The position numbers and the translations under genes were made by a program. Below are positions 56,275-64,000 of a stretch of 64,000 nt of DNA, piece after piece. Origin of the DNA: Duganella sp. 1411 (GTDB taxonomy: Bacteria; Pseudomonadota; Gammaproteobacteria; Burkholderiales; Burkholderiaceae_D); assembly GCF_017833525.1 (NCBI RefSeq), contig NZ_JAFICD010000003.1, positions 372,001 through 436,000 on the forward strand. Direction: 5' to 3'. The notes under the pieces were generated by a model that had not been told where the DNA came from, did no database searches, and saw only the letters and a list, made by a program, of their open reading frames with translations. Each line of letters opens with the position of its first letter. Position 1 is the stretch's first letter.

Positions 56275-57039
56275 TTACCAGCGTATCCAGGCATCGTATC
56301 CCGTCTTCACAATCAGTATCGACACCACCACCAGGAACAAGCGGCGGACGAAACCGCTGCCGTGTTTCATCGCCAACCGGGTGCCGATGATGGAGCCGGC
56401 GATCTGGCATACAGCCATCATCGCGCCCAACTGCCAGATCAGGTGGCCGCTGTAGCCGAACCACACCAGCGCCGACAGGTTGCAGGCAACGTTGACAATC
56501 TTGGCTACAGCCGACGCGCCGAGGAAATCGAAGCCGAAGATCCGCACGAACAGGAACACCAGGAAGCTGCCGGTGCCCGGGCCGAAGAAGCCGTCGTAGA
56601 AGCCGATGCCGGAACCGATCAGCAGCGCCAGCGTTTGTTCCTTACGGCCGGTGTGCAGCGGCGCGTGCACGCTGCCGAAGTCTTTCCGGGCAAACGTGTA
56701 AATGGCCACGGCGAGCAGGACGATCGGCAGCACGGTGCGGAAGAAATCCGGCGACACCTTGGTGACGGTGTAGGCGCCAAAGAAGGAGAAGATCAACGCG
56801 GCGAAAGCGGCCGGCGCGGCGACCGTCCAGGCGATGGCGACGCGGCGGGCATAGCTGACGGCCGCCACGCTGGTGCCGCAGATACTGGCCAACTTGTTGG
56901 TGCCGATAATCGTCGCCGGCGCCATATTGGGAAAGATCGAAAACATCGCCGGCAGTTGTATCAGACCCCCGCCTCCGACCACCGCATCGACCAACCCCGC
57001 GCTAAACGCCGCCACACCCAACACCGCATACTCAACCAT
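56275..57039 (-). CDS. TSUP family permease (sulfite exporter TauE/SafE-like)
   Basis: A 254-residue inner-membrane protein of seven to eight helices in two repeats. GLVDAVVGGGGLIQLPAMFS and GFYDGFFGPGTGSFLVFLFV are the paired TauE/SafE motifs. The family moves sulfite, sulfoacetate and other sulfur or organic anions. ATG at 57039 is chosen because the first helix starts there and total length is then usual; an ATG at 57090 would add 17 residues. Confidence 0.85.
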   Translation of the reverse strand: MVEYAVLGVAAFSAGLVDAVVGGGGLIQLPAMFSIFPNMAPATIIGTNKLASICGTSVAAVSYARRVAIAWTVAAPAAFAALIFSFFGAYTVTKVSPDFFRTVLPIVLLAVAIYTFARKDFGSVHAPLHTGRKEQTLALLIGSGIGFYDGFFGPGTGSFLVFLFVRIFGFDFLGASAVAKIVNVACNLSALVWFGYSGHLIWQLGAMMAVCQIAGSIIGTRLAMKHGSGFVRRLFLVVVSILIVKTGYDAWIRW

Positions 57040-57142
57040 GACCCAGTCTATCCCAACAAACAAAAGCCATATTGTACGGAAGAAATTCATGGTGGCGGTG
57101 GCGGCCGTGCTCGATCCGCCAACCCGCAAAGCGCAAACCGCC

Positions 57143-57172
57143 GGGGTCGTACCCCGTACGGGGTACGACCCC
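57143..57172. repeat. Palindrome, family 2 (perfect)
   Basis: Fourteen-base arms GGGGTCGTACCCCG and CGGGGTACGACCCC are separated only by TA. It is the best copy of this family and stands between the divergent TSUP permease and alcohol dehydrogenase genes. Confidence 0.9.
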
Positions 57173-57226
57173 TCTGTCCGCTGTACGGGCTAACGGCCTG
57201 CGCACAACTGGCGCTCCATCCTGTAA

Positions 57227-57242
57227 GCTTTCACGTGAAATC
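57227..57242. promoter_or_regulatory. Degenerate parS-like palindrome
   Basis: The 12-base core TTTCACGTGAAA matches parS, but the two outer bases on each side do not. It lies 22 bases before the alcohol dehydrogenase start. Confidence 0.4.
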
Positions 57243-57264
57243 CACCACGTCACGGACCAAAGCC

Positions 57265-58431
57265 ATGAACGATTTCCCCGCATTCACTTTCAGCACGGTC
57301 GCCCACATCGTCTGCGAACTGGGCGCCGCCGGCAGGCTGGGCGAGCATATCGCCCAACGCTTCCCCACCGCCAGACGCGCCCTGCTCGTCACCGACCCGG
57401 GCTTCCTTAAAACCGGACTGGTCGACGCTCCCGCCGCCAGCCTGCAACGAGCCGGCATCCAGGTCGCCATCCACTCCAACGTGGTTGCCGATCCACCCGA
57501 ACAAACCGTGCTGGACGCCGTCACCGCCGCCCGCCAATACAGTACGGACATCGTCATCGGCCTGGGCGGCGGCAGCTCGATGGACGTCGCCAAACTGATC
57601 GCCGTGCTGGCCGGCGGCGACCAGCAGATCGGTGCCATTTACGGCATCGGCAACGTCAAGGGCGGACGGCTGCCGCTGGTGCAAATCCCCACCACCGCCG
57701 GCACCGGCTCCGAGGTCACCAACATCGCCATCGTCACCACCGGCGCCACCACCAAGATGGGCGTGGTCGCGCCGCAGCTGTATGCCGACATGGCGCTGCT
57801 GGACGCGGAGCTGACCCTCGGCCTGCCGCCGGCGGTAACCGCCGCCACCGGCATCGACGCCATGGTCCACGCCATCGAGGCCTACACCAGCCGCCACAAA
57901 AAGAACCCGCTGTCCGACATCCTCGCGCGCAAAGCGTTGGGGCTACTGTCGGCCAACCTGATCGCCGCCTGCGAGGACGGCCGCAACCTGGCCGCGCGGC
58001 AGGCCATGCTGTTGGGTGCGATGCTGGCCGGCCAGGCGTTTTCCAACGCGCCGGTGGCGGCGGTGCATGCCCTCGCCTATCCGATCGGCGGCACGTTCCA
58101 CGTGCCACATGGACTGTCGAATTCGCTGGTGCTGCCGCACGTGCTGCGCTTTAACCTGCCGGCGGCGGCGGGCCTGTATGCGGAGCTGGCGGAGATTGTC
58201 GTGCCGGAAGTGAGCGGCAGTGAAGAGGCGCGCGCGGAAGCCTTGGTTGTTGCGATGCAACAAATAGCGACCATCACGGGAATACAGCGGACTTTGCAGC
58301 AGGTGGGCATCAAGGAAGCGGATCTGGACCAATTGGCGGACGACGCCATGCTCCAGACCCGCCTGTTGGGGAACAACCCCCGCACCGTCACGCGCGACGA
58401 TGCGAGGGCGATTTACGCGGCCGCGTTATAG
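57265..58431 (+). CDS. Iron-containing alcohol dehydrogenase
   Basis: A 388-residue type III alcohol dehydrogenase. The NAD motif is IVIGLGGGSSMDVAKLIAVL; TTAGTGSEVTNIAIVTTGAT follows. The iron ligands are expected at D, H, H, H in ATGIDAMVHAIEAYT and AVHALAYPIGGTFHVPHGLS. It oxidises small alcohols or hydroxy acids with NAD. ATG at 57265 is preferred; the frame is open much further but without family resemblance. It converges with the hydroxybutyrate-oligomer hydrolase gene. Confidence 0.88.
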   Translation: MNDFPAFTFSTVAHIVCELGAAGRLGEHIAQRFPTARRALLVTDPGFLKTGLVDAPAASLQRAGIQVAIHSNVVADPPEQTVLDAVTAARQYSTDIVIGLGGGSSMDVAKLIAVLAGGDQQIGAIYGIGNVKGGRLPLVQIPTTAGTGSEVTNIAIVTTGATTKMGVVAPQLYADMALLDAELTLGLPPAVTAATGIDAMVHAIEAYTSRHKKNPLSDILARKALGLLSANLIAACEDGRNLAARQAMLLGAMLAGQAFSNAPVAAVHALAYPIGGTFHVPHGLSNSLVLPHVLRFNLPAAAGLYAELAEIVVPEVSGSEEARAEALVVAMQQIATITGIQRTLQQVGIKEADLDQLADDAMLQTRLLGNNPRTVTRDDARAIYAAAL

Positions 58432-58440
58432 CCGTTCAAC

Positions 58441-60507
58441 CTACTGCGGCACGTCCACCGTGGTGCCGCTGACGGAGATGACGTCGCCCGGGGCCGGGGC
58501 CAGCGAGATCGGCGGCAGGTTGGCCGCCGTCAGCGGCGTCGTCGCGTCCGGCCGGGTCGTCGTGCGCACCACTTGCGAAGGCGGCAACGGCACGGTCGGA
58601 TTGCGCAGGTGGGCCATCATCGCGTCGAGCGCGCGGAACAGGTAGACGTTCAGCGGGATCACATACTGCGGGAACACGCTGGTGAGCGTGTCGAAGTGGT
58701 TGCCGTTCGTCACCTCGACGTAGCGCAGCTTGCTCGCGCTTCCTTCGGCCACCGCGTTCAACCCCAGATAGGCGCGCGAGTTAAAGTTCACCACCATCAG
58801 TGTATCCCGGCGGCCGGCGGCGATGATCGCCGGCTTGCCGTGCAGGTTGCCGGTCGCCGCCACTTCCGCCGCGCCCGCCCGCACGCGCGCGCTCTGCTCC
58901 GCCAGCGTTCCGGTCAAGGCGTTGCCGTTGACGGGATCGATACCGGTCGCCAGCGCGCGCAGGCACAGGAAGCCGTCGAGCGACTGGTCGGCCAGGTTGG
59001 TGCTGGGCGATACGCCCAGGTTGTATGCCTTGGGACCGCCCACCGACGCCTCGTAGATCGGCGTGCCGATGATGCCGTTCTGGGTGGCGAAGCTGGCCGC
59101 CCGCTGCGCCGGCGTGAACGGCACCGGCGAGCCGGTGGCGTCGGTCGGCGCGAACGTGAATCCGCACACCTGGTCGGTGGCCGAGAAGCGGCCGTAGGCG
59201 TTGGTGTACGTCACCGCGACCAGCACGTTGGTCAGCGCGTGCGCGGCCTGCAACACGTCGGAGTCCGGCAGCCAGCCGTACGCGCGCAGCCTCGCCAGCG
59301 CATCGGCCTGCTGCGCGGCCAGGTCGGCGCCGGTCAACAGGCCCTTGGCCACCAGCGCCGTGCAACGTCCCGGCGCCGCCGCCGTGGAGGCGATGCAAGG
59401 CTGGTACAGCGCCGCGTAGGTCGAGTAGTCGATCAATATCTTGCCCTGCCCTGTCACCGGCACGCCGTTCTGGCGAATCGAGTAGCCGGTCGCGGTCTTG
59501 GGCTGGATTTGCGGCTCGGTGGCGGCCACGCCGTCGATCAGGCCCCTGGTGTCCTGCTCGGCGGCCAGCAAGGCGGAGGCGGCCCCATTGGAGACGCTGG
59601 AGCCGATCGTGATGGTGTTGGTCGGCGTGAAGCGCACCACGTGGCGGGTGTTGTCCCTGGAGTACATGGCGTACTGCTCGTTCAGCATGTAGAACGCGAA
59701 CTCGACCGCCTGCAGCGTGTACTTGCCCCAATCCTTTTCCGGATTCTGTTGCGAGTGCGCGTGCTTGAACGCGACCCGCCCGGGCTTGTTTGCGGCAAAG
59801 GCGGCGCGGTCGGCGTCGCTGATATTCGGCGTGAAATTGGAGTTCTTGCCGGCCGCCGTGCGGGTGGCACGCACGCCGTTCTGCAGGTTCACGCTGTCAT
59901 CGTCGAAGGTGTAGAGGCCGGTTCCACTGCCCTTGTCGCTATAGGCGACCGCGCACTTGTTCTTCAGGCCCCATTCCCCGGAGGTGGCGATGGCGCCGTA
60001 GATGCCGCGCGAACCGCTCGACGTGCCGGTAATGATGCAGGGGTTGTTGACATCGAAGCTGGCCGGTATCTGCACCATCAGCGTGACGTTCTGGTTGCCG
60101 CTGCCATCGTCGGTGTAGGCGATGAACTCGCTGCCGGCGACCTTGCCCTCGCCGGTGGTGGGCACGCCCGCGGCGTCCACGTTCGGGCCGTACAGCCTGC
60201 TGAAGCCGGCAGCGGGGTTGATGTCCTGGATGGCCCGGTAATTGGCCCAGATGGCGTTGCGGCGCAATTCGGCCGCTGTCGGGTTCAAGGGATCGGCATA
60301 GGCCGGCGCCGCGGCGATCAAGCCGCTCACGCCCAGCCCGCCCGTCAGCAAATCGTCGCTGACGCCGTCGTAGGTTTTGGCGGTGATGGTGCCGAGATAA
60401 CTCGGACGCTCGTTAATGATTTCCGGCTCATCATGGCGGTGATGGCCGCAAGCGGTCAGTGCGATGCCGGCCAGCGCCAGCACGATTCTCTTCGTATGCA
60501 TTGTCAT
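58441..60507 (-). CDS. D-(-)-3-hydroxybutyrate oligomer hydrolase
   Basis: A 688-residue hydrolase that cuts short 3-hydroxybutyrate oligomers from PHB breakdown. The lipoprotein-like signal RIVLALAGIALTACGHH places it outside the inner membrane. Family landmarks are PCIITGTSSGSRGIYGAIA, WGLKNKCAVAYSDKGSGTG and ITIGSSVSNGAASALLAAEQ, the last with the probable nucleophile serine. The start could be ATG 60507 or an ATG six bases later. Its position upstream of an ABC importer suggests uptake of the monomers, an inference. Confidence 0.85.
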   Translation of the reverse strand: MTMHTKRIVLALAGIALTACGHHRHDEPEIINERPSYLGTITAKTYDGVSDDLLTGGLGVSGLIAAAPAYADPLNPTAAELRRNAIWANYRAIQDINPAAGFSRLYGPNVDAAGVPTTGEGKVAGSEFIAYTDDGSGNQNVTLMVQIPASFDVNNPCIITGTSSGSRGIYGAIATSGEWGLKNKCAVAYSDKGSGTGLYTFDDDSVNLQNGVRATRTAAGKNSNFTPNISDADRAAFAANKPGRVAFKHAHSQQNPEKDWGKYTLQAVEFAFYMLNEQYAMYSRDNTRHVVRFTPTNTITIGSSVSNGAASALLAAEQDTRGLIDGVAATEPQIQPKTATGYSIRQNGVPVTGQGKILIDYSTYAALYQPCIASTAAAPGRCTALVAKGLLTGADLAAQQADALARLRAYGWLPDSDVLQAAHALTNVLVAVTYTNAYGRFSATDQVCGFTFAPTDATGSPVPFTPAQRAASFATQNGIIGTPIYEASVGGPKAYNLGVSPSTNLADQSLDGFLCLRALATGIDPVNGNALTGTLAEQSARVRAGAAEVAATGNLHGKPAIIAAGRRDTLMVVNFNSRAYLGLNAVAEGSASKLRYVEVTNGNHFDTLTSVFPQYVIPLNVYLFRALDAMMAHLRNPTVPLPPSQVVRTTTRPDATTPLTAANLPPISLAPAPGDVISVSGTTVDVPQ

Positions 60508-60591
60508 CCTCTTTCTTCAAGAAAGTATCAACTACGGACGTACTACCCCCACTCCAGCCCGAGGCCAGATAAAAATTTACTCTTGATTTGG

Positions 60592-60619
60592 GAAAAACGC
60601 CGGACAGAACGTCCGGCGT
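60592..60619 (-). terminator. Intrinsic terminator of the second Liv-type operon
   Basis: Arms ACGCCGGAC and GTCCGGCGT with an AGAAC loop; reading leftward a T-run follows. It begins 11 bases after the LivM-like stop. Confidence 0.9.
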
Positions 60620-60629
60620 CTGTGCTACA

Positions 60630-61604
60630 TCATGCCGGCTTTTTGTTGCCGAACTTAGCGACGATTTCGCCGATGATTCCGCGGCGGAATAACAACACGC
60701 AGACGATGAAAATAAAGCCGACCACCATGTTGACCGCCTCGCCGATGGTGTTGAACCATTCGATGCCGGTGGACTGCGTCAGGAAAATGCCGACGTCGCC
60801 CAGCTTGTTCTCCAGCGCGATGATGATGATCGCGCCAAGCATCGGACCGGCCAGGGTGCCCATGCCGCCGACCAGGGTCATCAGAATCACCAGGCCGGAC
60901 ATGGTCCAGTGGACGTCGGTCAGCGTCTCGAAACCCTGCACCAGCACGTTGGTGGCGCCGGCCAGGCCGGACAGCCCAGCCGACAGCACGAACGCCAGCA
61001 GCTTGTACTTGTCGACGTCGTAACCGAGCGAGATGGCGCGCGGCTCGTTTTCCTTGATCGCCTTGAGCACCTGGCCGAACGGCGAATGCACGGTGCGCAC
61101 GATCAGCATGAACGCCAGCACCGAGATCCCCAGCACGAAGTAATACAGCGCGGTGTCGTTGGTGAGGTCGACCACGCCGAGGAATTTTCCACGTGGAATA
61201 CCTTGCAAGCCATCCTCGCCGCCGGTGAACTCGTGCGCCCGCAGCGCGCCGAAGAACACCATCTGCGCCAGCGCCAGCGTGATCATCGAAAAGTAGATGC
61301 CCTGGCGGCGGATCGCCAGCGCGCCCATGACCAGGCCGATGGCGGCGCCGGCGGCCAGGCCGGCCAGCATGCCCAGCTCGACCGGCCAGCCCCACGCCTT
61401 GAGCGCGTTGCCGGCCACGTAGCCGGCGCCGCCGAAGAAGGCCGCGTGGCCGAACGACAGCAGGCCGGTGAAGCCGATCAGCAGGTTGAAGGCGCTGGCG
61501 AACAGCGCAAAGCACAGCAGCTTGGCCAGGAACACCGGATAGCCGACGAACGGCGCCACCAGCGCGAAGGCGAAGGCCAGGATATAACCGAGATTTCTAT
61601 TCAT
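60630..61604 (-). CDS. Branched-chain-type ABC permease (LivM-like, second system)
   Basis: A 324-residue membrane permease with about ten helices. FNLLIGFTGLLSFGHAAFFG and LVILMTLVGGMGTLAGPMLG are LivM motifs, and EPRAISLGYDVDKYKLLAFV is the coupling region. A parS-like CCACGTGG palindrome (61185-61200) lies within its coding sequence. Last gene of the leftward operon, ten bases after the LivH-like gene. Confidence 0.9.
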   Translation of the reverse strand: MNRNLGYILAFAFALVAPFVGYPVFLAKLLCFALFASAFNLLIGFTGLLSFGHAAFFGGAGYVAGNALKAWGWPVELGMLAGLAAGAAIGLVMGALAIRRQGIYFSMITLALAQMVFFGALRAHEFTGGEDGLQGIPRGKFLGVVDLTNDTALYYFVLGISVLAFMLIVRTVHSPFGQVLKAIKENEPRAISLGYDVDKYKLLAFVLSAGLSGLAGATNVLVQGFETLTDVHWTMSGLVILMTLVGGMGTLAGPMLGAIIIIALENKLGDVGIFLTQSTGIEWFNTIGEAVNMVVGFIFIVCVLLFRRGIIGEIVAKFGNKKPA

Positions 61605-61614
61605 CTGTGCCCTC

Positions 61615-62499
61615 TTACTTTTCTTTACCGAACAAACCAGCTGGACGAAGCAGCAGGACGATGACCATCACCAGGAACACCACCGTCGACGAAAACTCCG
61701 GGTAGAACACCTTGGTCAGGCCCTCGATCACGCCCAGCCCGAGGCCGGTGAGGATGGAGCCCATGATCGACCCCATGCCACCGATCACCACAACGGCGAA
61801 TACGACGATAATCAGGTTCTGACCCATCAGGGGCTGCACCTGGATGATCGGGGCCGCCAGCACCCCTGCAAAGCCCGCCAAAGCGACGCCGAAGCCATAG
61901 GTGAGCGTGACCATCAGCGGAACGTTGACGCCGAAGGCTTCGACCAGCTTCGGATTCTCGGTGCCGGCGCGCAAATAGGCGCCCAGTTTGGTCTTTTCGA
62001 TCACGTACCAGGTGGCCAGGCAGACCACCAGCGACGCCACCACCACCCAGGCGCGGTAGTTCGGCATCACCATGAAGCCGAGATCGGTCGCGCCCGCGAG
62101 CGCGTCCGGCACCTGGAACGGCTGGCCGGAGACGCCGTAGAACGAGCGGAACACGCCCTCCACCAGCAGGGTGATACCAAAAGTCAAAAGCAGTCCGTAA
62201 AGATGGTCGAGCTTGTACAGGTGGCGCAGCATCGTCTTTTCGATCAGGATGCCGAACACGCCCACCAGCAGCGGCGCCAGCACCAGCATGGTCCAGTAGT
62301 TCAAACCGAGATAGGTCATCCCCATCCAGGCGACGAACGCGCCCATCATGTACAGGGCACCGTGCGAAAAGTTAATCACGTTGAGCAAGCCGAAAATCAC
62401 GGCCAGGCCGAGCGATAACATCGCATAGAAGGAGCCGTTGACGAGCCCCAGCAAAAGCTGGCTCATCATCGCGGGCAAGGGAACGCCGAAAATTTCCAT
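61615..62499 (-). CDS. Branched-chain-type ABC permease (LivH-like, second system)
   Basis: A 294-residue membrane permease. LLLGLVNGSFYAMLSLGLAV and VINFSHGALYMMGAF are the LivH hallmarks; GTENPKLVEAFGVNVPLMVT is the coupling loop. It lies 122 bases after the binding-protein gene, a gap usual for a strongly expressed binding protein. Confidence 0.91.
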   Translation of the reverse strand: MEIFGVPLPAMMSQLLLGLVNGSFYAMLSLGLAVIFGLLNVINFSHGALYMMGAFVAWMGMTYLGLNYWTMLVLAPLLVGVFGILIEKTMLRHLYKLDHLYGLLLTFGITLLVEGVFRSFYGVSGQPFQVPDALAGATDLGFMVMPNYRAWVVVASLVVCLATWYVIEKTKLGAYLRAGTENPKLVEAFGVNVPLMVTLTYGFGVALAGFAGVLAAPIIQVQPLMGQNLIIVVFAVVVIGGMGSIMGSILTGLGLGVIEGLTKVFYPEFSSTVVFLVMVIVLLLRPAGLFGKEK

Positions 62500-62621
62500 G
62501 AGATCACAGTCTAAAGAGCGCCCGGCCGAGCGGCGGGGCGGAACACGAGGACAAAAACAAGGAACGGACAGGCGCGACGCCGCGCGGGGCGGCGGCGTGC
62601 CTGTCCTGTGTACAACTCAGC

Positions 62622-63830
62622 TTATTTCCACAGACTGCATTTGGTTTCGGCCTTGGTGGCGTACGCCTGGTCGCCGGGAATGGTGGCCACGACCTTGTAG
62701 TAATCCCACGGATATTTCGATTCGGACGGCTTTTTCACCTCCATCAGGTACATGTCGTGCACCATGCGGCCGTCCGGACGGATCACGCCGTTCTTGGCGA
62801 ACATGTCGTTGATCTTGTTGGCCTTCAGATAGGCCATGACCTTGTCGGAGTCGTCGGTGCCGACCGCCTTGACCGCCTTCAGGTAGTTGGACGCGGCCGA
62901 GTAGTCGGCCGCCTGCAGCATCGACGGCTCCTTCTTCATCTTGTCGAAATAGCGCTTGGCCCAGGCGCGCGTTTCCGGGTTTTGATCCCAGTACCAGCCG
63001 TCGGTCAGGTACATGCCCTGCGTCAGGTTCAGGCCCAGCGAATGGACGTCGTTGATGAAGATAAGCAAACCGGCCAGCTTCATCTTCTTGGTGATGCCGA
63101 ACTCGTTGGCGGCCTTGATCGCGTTGATCGCATCGCCGCCGGCATTGGCCAGGCCGAGGATCTGCGCGCCCGACGACTGCGCCTGCAGCAGGAACGACGA
63201 GAAGTCCGACGCCGACAGCGGATGCTTGACCGAACCCATCACCTTGCCGCCGGCCGCCTTGACGACGTCCGCCGTGTCCTTCTCCAGCGACTGGCCGAAG
63301 GCATAGTCGGCGGTCAGGAAGTACCAGCTCTTGCCGCCCTGCTTGACGATGGCGCCGCCGGTGCCGCGCGCCAGCGCGATGGTGTCGTAGGCGTAGTGCA
63401 CGGTGTACGGCGTGCACTCCTCGTTGGTCAAGCGGGCCGAGCCGGCGCCGATCGAGATGAAGACCTTTTTCTTTTCCGCGGCGACCTTGGCCATGGCCAG
63501 GTTGGCGCCCGAGTTGGTGCCGCCGATGAGCATGTCGACGCCCTGCTGGTCGAACCATTCGCGCGCCTTGGAGGCGGCGATGTCGGCCTTGTTCTGGTGG
63601 TCGGCGGAGATGAACTCCACCTTCTTGCCGGCAAGGACGACGCCGGCGTCGGCGATCGCCATCTTGATGGCCTCGGCGCCGCCGGCGCCATCGATATCCG
63701 TGTACAAGCCGGACATGTCGGTGATCATGCCGATCTTGATGGTGTCGCCGGACACCTGGGCTTGCGCGGCGAAGGACAGACCCAGCGCGCACACGGCGCT
63801 GGCTGCGATGGTAATAGCTTTGAGTTTCAT
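62622..63830 (-). CDS. ABC transporter substrate-binding protein (LivK-like, second system)
   Basis: A 402-residue periplasmic protein with a signal peptide (MKLKAITIAASAVCALGLSF, cleavage at AQA-QV). IKIGMITDMSGLYTDIDGAG opens the type I fold, and GTNSGANLAMAKVAAEKKKV and ADYAFGQSLEKDTADVVKAA follow. It resembles family members that bind organic acids or amides rather than true leucine-binding proteins. Ligand not predictable by eye. Confidence 0.9.
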   Translation of the reverse strand: MKLKAITIAASAVCALGLSFAAQAQVSGDTIKIGMITDMSGLYTDIDGAGGAEAIKMAIADAGVVLAGKKVEFISADHQNKADIAASKAREWFDQQGVDMLIGGTNSGANLAMAKVAAEKKKVFISIGAGSARLTNEECTPYTVHYAYDTIALARGTGGAIVKQGGKSWYFLTADYAFGQSLEKDTADVVKAAGGKVMGSVKHPLSASDFSSFLLQAQSSGAQILGLANAGGDAINAIKAANEFGITKKMKLAGLLIFINDVHSLGLNLTQGMYLTDGWYWDQNPETRAWAKRYFDKMKKEPSMLQAADYSAASNYLKAVKAVGTDDSDKVMAYLKANKINDMFAKNGVIRPDGRMVHDMYLMEVKKPSESKYPWDYYKVVATIPGDQAYATKAETKCSLWK

Positions 63831-63894
63831 TTTGTCTCCGTTCGAAAAGTCGCGTGATTAGATTTGTATAGTCACAGAACGTTGGAATAATCTT

Positions 63895-64000
63895 CTACAC
63901 GCCAAGCAGCTCGGTGAGCACCGGCATCTTGTCGCTCAATTCGGATGAAACAAAGGTCTCGACGATCTGACCGTGCTCCATCACATAAAACCGGTCCGCC
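63895..64000 (-). CDS. Branched-chain-type ABC ATPase, C-terminal end (partial, LivF-like)
   Basis: The last 35 codons of an ATPase run in from the right edge: ADRFYVMEHGQIVETFVSSE then LSDKMPVLTELLGV and TAG at 63897-63895. The VMEHGQIVE segment is the LivF-type end. The Walker motifs lie outside. It is upstream of and codirectional with the binding-protein gene, and so belongs to the second importer. Confidence 0.8.
   Translation of the reverse strand, partial: ADRFYVMEHGQIVETFVSSELSDKMPVLTELLGV

Noticed and set aside
58573-61023. Rightward frame of 816 codons opposite the 3HB-oligomer hydrolase
   Set aside because: Antisense shadow; the leftward frame has signal peptide and family motifs.

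Overview
The window looks like an oriC-proximal piece of a high-GC betaproteobacterial chromosome, most likely from the family Oxalobacteraceae (Massilia/Duganella/Janthinobacterium type). This is inferred from protein style, the mnmG-rsmG-parA-parB-atpIBEFHAGDC order, two parS sites and polyhydroxybutyrate (PHB) genes. No database search was run, so genus level is uncertain.

Layout. 1-4 kb: an AT-richer surface-polysaccharide patch (a glycosyltransferase running off the left edge, a UDP-glucuronate-epimerase-like SDR, a TraB/GumN protein, a GT8 glycosyltransferase). 4.2-13.6 kb: a frameshifted Crp/Fnr regulator divergent from a tight operon of acyl-CoA synthetase, a complete branched-chain-type ABC importer, a YjbR protein and a PaaK-like CoA ligase; this reads as an uptake-and-CoA-activation module for an organic acid. 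13.6-20 kb: hpt, a TPR protein, nitronate monooxygenase, an MBL hydrolase with a DUF1289 protein, and an RHH regulator with a PHB-depolymerase-family esterase. 20-25.5 kb: argB, tRNA-Thr, TraB/GumN, a pyrimidine 5'-nucleotidase, slmA and a pabB-pabC fusion. 25.5-32 kb: DUF1428, a GlxA-type regulator, rhodanese, glutathione peroxidase, gabD and PPK2.

30.7-37.4 kb is the most interesting part. A Tat-type FAD amine-oxidase-like protein and a membrane-fused spermidine-synthase-like protein face a tightly overlapping operon of DUF350, SPFH-SHOCT, zinc-ribbon/DUF4178, a tiny Gly-rich lipoprotein and a SpeD-type AdoMet decarboxylase. I regard it as a membrane-linked polyamine system of unknown purpose.

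37.4-44.3 kb: a small lipoprotein, a FucP-like permease, GST/AraC, an RsgA-type GTPase preceded by a short leader peptide, a histidine kinase, and a toxin-antitoxin pair whose toxin is frameshifted. 44.3-56.1 kb (minus strand): the F1Fo ATP synthase operon, parB, parA, rsmG, mnmG. 56.2-64 kb: two parS sites around a terminator, a TSUP permease, an iron-type alcohol dehydrogenase, a 3-hydroxybutyrate-oligomer hydrolase and a second Liv-type ABC importer running off the right edge.

Two families of dispersed palindromic repeats, a 9-bp tandem array next to parA, and several operator-like dyads are also present.
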